NCBI GenBank assembly: GCA_025200525.1
Contig: CM045770.1
Coordinates: 121,373,429-121,437,428, forward strand
DNA length: 64,000 nt
Origin: Camellia lanceoleosa
Taxonomy: Eukaryota; Streptophyta; Magnoliopsida; Ericales; Theaceae
Direction: 5' to 3'
Below the pieces are notes generated by a model, which was not told the origin of the DNA, did not search any database, and saw nothing but the letters and a program-made list of their open reading frames with translations. Positions 56,636 to 64,000 of the stretch are shown here, one piece after another (within the stretch, counting starts at the first letter, position 1; each line of letters begins with the position of its first letter). The position numbers were made by a program, and so were the translations under genes.

Positions 56636-58375
56636 ATGGCAAGGCATTTGAAAGCCCTCCTCTCAGAGGAGCGAGTCACAGTCTTCCATCGTCATTTTTC
56701 AGTTCCAGAGGACGTCCACCTGTCCCTTGTTGTAGACAGTGTATTGGACATAGAGAAGGCTGACACAAACACCATTGTTTTCTCTCTTTTGTCCATTGCT
56801 AAGGGTGGAGTCCGTTCCTCCTCCATTTCCTTCTTAGGACAGTCCTGCATTATTGGGGTTTGATTCCTTCCCAACCTAACATAAATTTCTACCGAATAAT
56901 CATGGGTATAGTAGAATTGAATAGGCGACTAGATCTTAACCTAGGAATCTTAGCTATTCGGCACTACTAAATCATGGCAAAATCAACCGGTTGGCAAGGA
57001 CGTTACTTTCTGAGAGCCAAAGACATAGATCATCACTTGGTGACCATGCTTGCCAGCTTTGGCAAACAGGTTGACAATGTCATGGTCACCGTCTGAGGTA
57101 ATTGGGAATTCGGCGAATGAGAAGATCACCAAGACCCAGTGCCGAGGCAAAAAGGGAGCTAGGTGACCGACTATCATATTTAAAATAAACCATCTACTCG
57201 GAGAAAATATTGAGTACTGATCATTATTTCTGTCATACAGGCAATGACTTAAAAAGGGCATTGACATCAGTAGACCAAGTCGTTCTTGAACAAGTGAAGG
57301 CGGTCTTTAATTATAAAGTCCGCCCAAACCTTCAAGGACAAGGACGCGCAGCCCATGTTCTGTTGAGGTACAATCCAACATACTCCTTTTTCTCAGCTGC
57401 GGACCATATCCCTATGTTGCGTGGTGAACGGCAACTTACTGCACTAATATTCCCTAATTACAAAAGCCTATGGAAAATTGGTGTTGACAGTTTAGACGCC
57501 GGCGAACAAATTGGGGAAGACGCGCAATTAGAGGGTCGTGCAGAGGACCAAGAACTTAACAGAGAAATTGACTTGGCCTTTGACACATTAGCTCTGACCA
57601 TCAAATTGACCACCCATCCATCTCTGGCCGAGTAGCTTTATTAACACTAGAAGATGATATTTTCACCAGCTTAGAGAATCTTCTTGGGGCCAAATTTGAA
57701 ATTACTCACCCAATTTGCCAGAAGACGGAATGCCAAGAGGATGGCGGCCAGAAGACAAGTTGGCGATTCTGGGGGGAGCCAAGTAACTCCAACACGCGAG
57801 GTTCCTCCAAAAGAAATGGCCCGCGAAATGATAGTGGTCGAATTGTTCTTGAAGAAATGCAAGCAGTAGTCATGGGAGCCAATCTGATAGGGCAGAAGCG
57901 ACTTGCCGAGGTCATATCCAATCTATCAGAGACCCCAATTGACAAACGGCTAAGGATAGAGATGTTGTCTACCACATATGACTTATCCGAGCCATTTGTC
58001 GTCCAACCACGGATAAAGAATGCGCCGGTTCTTACTAGTGGGTAGGCCATCGAAGATCCCGCTGTGGCCCTAAGTGTGGCTTCAACTCTCTCTCTCTGCC
58101 AGCAGACAGGGCCATTTTCTGCGCCGAACTAAATGTCGACTCAATTACCTTGGTGGCGCAGTCAACCATATTGGTAAGTTTCGATCCTTTTGACTCCATC
58201 TAAAATTTCATTTTTGACTCCAACTAATAAATCTTGGCTTCATTGCTTTGTCAGGCGGCTGGAAGGATTGCCGAGATCGATCGTCGTCACTATGATGTCG
58301 TGGAACGACTCGGCATTCTTAAAGGCCAGCTAGAAGTTGAAAAAGGCAAGACCATAGCTGCAACCACCATGTGGC
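56636..58375 (+). pseudogene. antisense gene 1 of gypsy element 3 (truncated)
   Basis: ATG at 56636 (MARHLKALLSEERVTVFHRH). Exon 1 (56636-57162) contains NTIVFSLLSIAKGGV and, after a frameshift near 56820, LRTVLHYWGLIPSQ- and IMGIVELNRRLDLN-type sequence, with TAA and TGA lesions near 56970 and 57095. Intron 1, 57163-57240 (78 bp), starts GTGACC and ends CATACAG. Exon 2 (57241-58173) has GNDLKRALTSVDQVV, RPNLQGQGRAAHVLLRYNPT and, later, RRNAKRMAARRQ. Intron 2, 58174-58254 (81 bp), runs GTAAGT to TTTGTCAG. Exon 3 opens AAGRIAEIDRRHYDVVERLG, the coiled coil, and is cut off at about 58375. A candidate leader intron is 56543-56607. Intron positions match element 1 exactly in the aligned protein. 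Confidence 0.7.
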
Positions 58376-58590
58376 TCGCCTTTTTCGCGCCCTCTTTTGG
58401 AAGGTTTGAAAAAAAGGCCTCACAGTTTGGCCTCCTATGGTTCTGAATCTAATCTCACAAGTGCAATGTGAAACTGATAAACACCAAAGAGTCCAAATCT
58501 GGCAAATCATTTTGGAAAATTGATTTTAAATCAAAAAGTGCCAAAATTGGACTGCTTTGCTAGATACAGAGTTGTCGCCTAAATATTTTA

Positions 58591-61270
58591 TTTGTGGGGA
58601 AATTTAGGAAACCCATGACTCGTGCCAAAGGCCACATGTCTATCATCACCAAACTTGCCTCGGCTCGGGAACTTAGGTACGAGAGGAGAAGGTCATGAAT
58701 TGAGCACCCCCGCTCGCCCGATCAAAGTTCGGCCTCTACTAATTATGATATGATTTTTTATAACCATTATGTGCTCTTGTTCTGGTTATTAAGCTAGCTT
58801 TACTATGTGATGAGCACGAGCAAGTATAGACTAGTTTGCTCAATTTGGAACAATTCAACTCATGTTTGTTTGCGAAAATGGTTTGAATTTGCCACCTCAA
58901 GTGGGTTTAAAGGTTTGCGGATTAGCCACCAAACATGGTGGGCTTAAAACATGATTTGCCACTCAACAAAGAGAGCTTAAAACACACATTCGTTGAATCG
59001 TTCCAATCCAAACAACAAGCCTTCATCCACAGTCCTTTAAGGAGTTTAGCATTTAAGCACATAGCCTCATGGCAAGTATGCTAATCATGGCAACACTCAC
59101 ATTCATGCAAGTATGCTAAAGCATAAAAACTCACCTAGTACTCCAAGCTAAGAAGATATGGGTTAGAAAGCTATGGGTGATTCCTAACTATAAAAGATGC
59201 CTAATGCAATACATGCAATATGCAATTAATAGGCTTGGCTACTAATATGGCATATGAATCGATTTAAACAACATGCGATTAAACACATATTCAAATAAGA
59301 TATTGAAATGGCTATGTAGTTTGAATGATGCGCTGAGCCTCGGTGCATGCAAAACAAGATGAATGGATGCAAGCATAAGGTATGCTAAATTGAAATATGT
59401 CCCTAATCTAACCATCAAAAGCGATTAAATAAAAATGAGAAAGACGTGGGGTTAGAAAACATATATACACACACGCACGCACACTTATTACAACATTTTG
59501 CCCTCACGAATGAGGGTCCGAATGAATAAGAGCTAACAAGCTAAGTTGATTACTAATTATTACAACACTTTAACTAACTAGCAAACTAATTAATTAATTT
59601 ACAACATAAATGCACACAAACTAAGCATTAAACTATGCTGCCACTGCTCTGCCTCGGGAAGTGGAAGATGCACATGCTCGATTTTGGCCTGAAAAGACCT
59701 TCGTTTTGCTCTCGAAAGCCTCTGTTTGCAGGGTCGAGCATTTCTAGAACCCTTTTGCTCTGTCTTACCAAAATCAACTGAGGTTTACATCAGTGATTTG
59801 CCGGCCATGGATGGCTGCTGCCGACCCTCTGCTGGCTAAAAAGGTGGGTTTGTCGACCACTGATGCATTGGATCACCATGTTGCAACAGAGTACAAATAG
59901 AGCAAAAAGAGGGTTTTTCCAAGGATTGTATGCACATTTCACCCCTCCTTTTCATGGACAAATCTAAGGAATTGTGAACTTAAATCACAAACCACCAATC
60001 AAAGCAATTTCATTGCATGATGGCTTATGCTTCAAGGTGTGCAAGCTTAATAAATGCAAAGCCAAACACTCGAGAACCATCATCCTATCATGCATGATCA
60101 AGGGCAATGGAGACCTAGGAAAATGGCACATTTCATTACTTTTGAGTATGAAATGCTCCATTTTCCTTGTGTTCAAACTAACGTCCGATTTGAACACATG
60201 CAATGCTACACAAAGGGATGCTTATCTTGCCTCTTTTACTTATCAATTTTGTTTACACATTTTAAATACCAAGTCATTCCTTAATCCATTAAGTCCATTG
60301 TTGAGTGTCCTCTAATGGAAAGAGGGCTCAAATCACAAGTTGCTTTGGGCATGAAAGAGGTATTACACTGTTGGTAATGAACCCCCTAAGGAATTAAACC
60401 ATTGGGTGTAGCACCTCCATTTCACACTTAGGCAAACAAGTGGTTTGAAACCATTTTCAAAGCAAAAATAAAATCAAGAAATGAGGGAGGTTGCAGAGAT
60501 GATTAAGTGTTGGAAATGAATGATAAAAGCACTAAAACATGCAACCAACTCAAACAAATGGTGATTAAAGCCTTAAAACATTAGGCCAGTGAAGGAATTT
60601 GCACTACAACCATGCCATACAAGGCTCAAATGGCACCAAATAGCCAAAACAGTGGCGAAATAGTTCAAAACAGAGTGTAAAATATGCTGGACTTGAGCCA
60701 CAAAAAGCTAAAGTATTAAGCTAATACATGGGGCTAACTAGGCATGCAAACAAGACACAAGGAAGGGAGGCTAACCCCTCCAATTTTGGACTTCAAAATG
60801 AGTTTTTTTGCCACTGAAAAACCTCTGAAATTCAGTGGTTAAAAGGCCCAAAAAAGTTGGTTTGAAAGTGATGAATAAAGGTACAAAAACTTTACAAACT
60901 AAGAAGCAAGAAGGGTGAACCACCCCTTAACTGAAAATGGCCTCAAACCAACACTTTTAAACCATAAAAATAGAGTTTTTTTTTCAGTTCAAAATCAGCC
61001 TCAAAACAATTGAAAAAGATGGCAAAACAAGTATACAAAACAAGTATAAAAAGTGAGAGAGTTATACCTCTTGAAGGGAAGACACAACTTGGCCAACAAT
61101 CCAAGCCAAAAACCACCTTCTAGAGCTCAAAACAAGTCTCAAGTTACCTCAGCCCAAAGACTAGCAACTCTTGTTAAGGATTGATGGACCAAAGTGGTGT
61201 GTAACCAAGCAACTATGCATAAAATTGCTAGAGAGAGAGAGAAATATATATATATATATATAGAGAAAGA

Positions 61271-61312
<42 letters not shown>

Positions 61313-61789
61313 TAATTTTGTTCCAAAATTGCTAACCTCTCAAAATAGGGGAGGAACCCCCCTATATATAGAAAATATGAATTCCGTACGAAGAGATCCA
61401 GCCCTCAACGTGTGGGCAGATACAAGCCTCTGTGCAACCAGCTGGCACAGCTGGCACAAAATATCTGCAGAAAACACTGGTGGCTGGCCGGCCATCAGTG
61501 ATGGCCGACAAGGCATCATTGATGGGTGGCAAGGCACATCAATAGCCGGCAGGCTAAAAGCCCTGGTCGACAGCCCTCATAGATGGCTGGTAAGCCACTA
61601 GAGGCTACAGGGGAGAGAGACCAAGACATGGTCCAAAAGGGAAACAAAATGGATGCAAGGTTTGAAAGGCTCAAACTTGTGGCATTCCGTCGAAGACTTT
61701 GAGCGCTTGGAGAGCAACCAGACTCGTCATCGGATGTACCTGCAAGAACATCCAAGTCTTGAAGGGCCGTCAAAAATGGGGTGTCTATA
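58591..61789 (-). repeat. inferred complete LTR, about 3.2 kb, of the large-LTR element
   Basis: On minus it begins TATAGACACCCCATTTTTGA at 61789, preceded by the polypurine AAAAAGGGGCAAC. A TATA box CTATATATAG is at 61362-61371 with a CT-rich leader (GA on plus, 61226-61312) about 50 bp downstream, as expected of U3/R. It ends near 58591 at AAATATTTAGG before CGACAACTCTG. Non-coding throughout. Confidence 0.55.
61226..61312. repeat. (GA)n / (TA)n microsatellite
   Basis: GAGAGAGAGA runs with an embedded (TA)n at 61246-61262. In the minus-strand LTR model this is the CT-rich leader just after the TATA box. Confidence 0.9.
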
Positions 61790-62299
61790 GTTGCCCCTTT
61801 TTGACAGAGCTTGAAGTCATGAAATTACGCGAGTGAATGTCAAATTCTAGAGCTGACCCATTTTGACAAGGTCGTAAGACTTGGACAAACAATCAAGGCA
61901 GAAAACAAAATGGTTGCGCCCGCAGGCTGCCTACGTATCCCTTTGCAAGGAATCGAACTAGCGTAGTTCTGGGGCAAAATGCAAATGATATGCACGATGC
62001 AAGAACATAACTTATGATCATGCAATGAAGCTGTAATGAAATATTTAAATGCAAATACAATGTAATGAAAATGCCGCATTCGAACAAACTAAAACAAGGT
62101 ACAACAACCTCAAACACAAAAGTAAGTAAGTAAACACGCCACACATGGGAATTACGAACCAAACCATATTTCATGTAGAAAAGATGTAAGAAAATTATGC
62201 AAACTTAACTACGTGACGCGCAGAAAAGGGGAAGAGCGACCGTTAGGCACACCCGAGGTCTCAACCGAAATCCTAATGTGTTGTACACGAAAGAAGGAA

Positions 62300-62690
62300 A
62301 AGGGTGGTGTGAACATCGAGACACACCCAAATGTGTTTAACCAAAGGGGTTGGTGTAAACATCGGGACGCACTCGAATGTGTTTAACCGAAGGGAGGTGT
62401 AAACACTAGGACGCATTCGAATGTTTTTAACCAAAAGGAGGTGGGTGTAAACACTAGGACACACCCAAATGTTTTTAACGAAAAGGAGTGGTGTAAACAC
62501 TGGGACGCACCTGAATGTTTTTAACCAAAAGGAGGTAGGCGTAAACACTAGGATGCACCCAAATGTTTTTAACCAAAAGGAGGTAGGTGTAAACACCGGG
62601 ACGCACCCGAATATTTTTAACGAAATGGAGTGGTGCAAACACCGGGACGCACCCAAATATTTTTAACCAAAACGAGGTGTAGACGCGCCC
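62300..62690. repeat. 46-48-bp minisatellite, about eight units
   Basis: Units of the form GTGTAAACACTAGGACGCAC, CCAAATGTTTTTAACCAAAA, GGAGGTAG, with starts near 62313, 62359, 62403, 62451, 62497, 62545, 62593 and 62639. Lies in the short internal region of the large-LTR element. The open frames across it on both strands are repeat-derived. Confidence 0.92.
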
Positions 62691-62857
62691 CGAGGGCTTC
62701 ATGCTACAGTTTGGACTCAAATTGTCATGGTTCTTAATCTGATCTCACAATGTGCAATGTGAGATTAATAAATCACCAAAGAGTCCAAATCTGGCAAATC
62801 GTTTTGGAAAACTGATTTTTAAGAAAGAAGTGCCAAACATGGACTGCTTTGCCAGAT

Positions 62858-62874
62858 ACAGAGTCGCCACCTAA
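62858..62874 (-). promoter_or_regulatory. primer-binding site (Arg-tRNA type) of the large-LTR element
   Basis: Minus-strand TTTAGGTGGCGACTCTGTAT; TGGCGACTCTG matches the start of the Ogre primer site. The other copy near 58585 has decayed (GGCGACAACTCTG). Confidence 0.55.
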
Positions 62875-64000
62875 ATATTTTATTTTTAGGAGAATTTAGG
62901 AAACCCTGACTCATGCCTAAGGCCACGTGTCTGTCATCACCAAAGTTGCCTCGGCTCGGGAACTTGGGTACGATTGGGAAAGGTCATCTATGAGCACCCC
63001 CGTTTGCCCGATCAAAGATCGGCCTGTACTAAGCATGATATTTTGTTTTTGAAAACACATGTGCTCTTGTTTTGATTAATTAGCTAATCTTACTATGTGA
63101 TGTGCACAGCAAACAAGTATAGACTAGATCGCCTAATTTGGAACAAAGCATTGCATATCCGTTTGGTTGGAAATGGTTTGAAGTTTGCTACTCGCAAGTA
63201 GGCTAAAATGCGGATTTCAATGAATCGTTCCAATTCAAGTAATCCAACCTTCACCCACAGGCATTCAGGGAGTTTATATCAACTAAGTAGTTAGCCTCAT
63301 GGCAAGCATGCTTTCATGGAAACATTAACACACATGCAGTATGCTAAAGCATAAAAGCTTACCTAGTACTCCAAGCCAAAACAATAGCTAGTTAGTAATC
63401 AATCCATGATCCTAGTTCATGTTAACATGGTAATGCAACACTGCAAAATGCAACTAGAAATAGGCTCGACTATTCTAAGATGACATATGAGAGGCGATAA
63501 TTGATATATGTATTCAACTTGGTATTGAAATACAATGCAGTTAGTATAATGTGCCGAGCCTGGTGCATGCAATGTAGATGAATGATGCAAACATGCAAGC
63601 ATAAGTATGCTAATTGAAAATGACCTAGAACTAATCATCAAAAGTAGGTAAGTAAAAAGGAGAAAGACGTGGGGTTAGAAGACATTCACACATGCACGCA
63701 CACTTATTACAAAATTCGCCCTCTCGACGGAGGGTCCGAATAAATAATACAAACCAACCAATTAACTAACTAACAAGCTAATTAATTATTACATAACCGA
63801 ATGAATAACTAGCCACAACTAATTATTACAAAACTTAATTAATTAACAAATTAACTAATTAAATTACAAAATCAAATGCTAACTAACAAGTAAGCAATTG
63901 AACAATGTTGCCTCGGCAAGTTGAAGAAGGTGAACATGCATGCTCGGTTTCCGTCCCGGTAAGCTCTCCGGTTGCTCTTTAGAGGCTCTGTCTGCAGGGT
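62874..64000 (-). repeat. second LTR copy of the large-LTR element (runs off window)
   Basis: Homologous over its length to 58591-59770. Shared landmarks are CTCGGCTCGGGAACTT, GAGCACCCCCG, GCACACTTATTACAA and GAGGGTCCGAAT. The remaining 2 kb would lie beyond 64000. Confidence 0.7.

Larger units (their letters stand above)
55773..58420 (-). mobile_element. gypsy element 3, truncated fragment
   Basis: 3' LTR plus antisense gene 1, cut off at about 58370-58420 where the large-LTR element begins. No gag-pol remains in the window. It is the same family as element 1 in the opposite orientation. Confidence 0.75.
58421..64000 (-). mobile_element. large-LTR non-autonomous Ogre/Tat-like element (partial, LTR-internal-LTR-internal)
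   Basis: Sequence from about 58421 to 59770 recurs at about 62705 to the window end (offset 4.26-4.29 kb). On the minus strand the inferred order is: LTR (64000 to 62874), primer site, 1.08-kb internal region, polypurine tract, LTR (61789 to about 58591), then again primer-site-like sequence. It encodes no protein. TGGCGACTCTG after the LTR is the Arg-tRNA-type primer site used by Ogre-like elements, and TATAGACACCCC is close to the TGTAGACACCCC LTR start of that group. The assignment rests on these motifs and on the repeat layout. Confidence 0.6.

Noticed and set aside
59974..60315. 113-residue plus-strand frame
   Set aside because: In the inferred LTR of the large-LTR element; no domain, no start context, ordinary AT-rich chance frame.
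62273..62720. Open frames with repeated VFTPTSFWLK-type peptide
   Set aside because: They are translations of the 46-48-bp minisatellite.
1..64000. tRNA, rRNA or other structural RNA genes
   Set aside because: None found by eye; the two tRNA-like box pairs lack full cloverleaf sequence.

Overview
This window is plant nuclear DNA, most likely from a eudicot with a repeat-rich genome. The evidence is plant L1-type LINEs (DUF4283/RRM ORF1 proteins), Tat-lineage Ty3/gypsy retrotransposons carrying an antisense extra gene, CACTA elements with GGCGACTAAA subterminal repeats, a TRIM with a Met-tRNA primer site, and a plant-specific ankyrin/PGG (ACD6/ITN1-type) gene. I see no bacterial, organellar or rRNA/tRNA genes and no intact host protein-coding gene.

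Layout. 1-2.75 kb: 3'-truncated (by the window edge) LINE A, minus strand. 2.8-7.5 kb: gypsy leader remnants, a TIR element, a long-hairpin MITE and a second TIR element. 7.55-7.74 kb: an ankyrin exon of the only host gene seen. 7.74-33.17 kb: what looks like a giant TE-filled intron of that gene. It holds LINE C (minus), broken by three nested LTR elements: a gag-only copia-type element (9.56-12.22), a Tat-type gypsy without polymerase (12.38-22.47) and a TRIM (23.82-24.59). It also holds a CACTA element (28.19-29.36) and LINE D with its own insertion. 33.17-35.74 kb: the remaining exons of the ankyrin/PGG pseudogene, one of them split by an 811-bp solo LTR with a perfect target-site duplication. 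36.27-36.66 kb: a 389-bp CACTA-type MITE. 37.12-48.22 kb: a complete Tat-type gypsy element with perfect TSDs, gag-pol on minus and an antisense gene on plus. 48.78-55.2 kb: near-full-length LINE B (minus). 55.77-58.4 kb: fragment of a third gypsy element related to the 12-22 kb one. 58.4-64 kb: a large-LTR, non-autonomous Ogre/Tat-like element in what looks like an LTR-internal-LTR-internal arrangement.

Most coding sequence is decayed. Many stops in the gypsy gag-pol genes can be read as C-to-T or G-to-A changes. The most interesting signal is an intron-containing antisense gene carried by all three gypsy elements. The two GT-AG coding introns (and a candidate 5'UTR intron) sit at the same places in all three, and the protein has a conserved N-terminal domain and a coiled-coil tail. 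The polymerase-less gypsy carries in addition a second antisense gene family in two copies and two tandem arrays (about 97 bp and 117 bp units).
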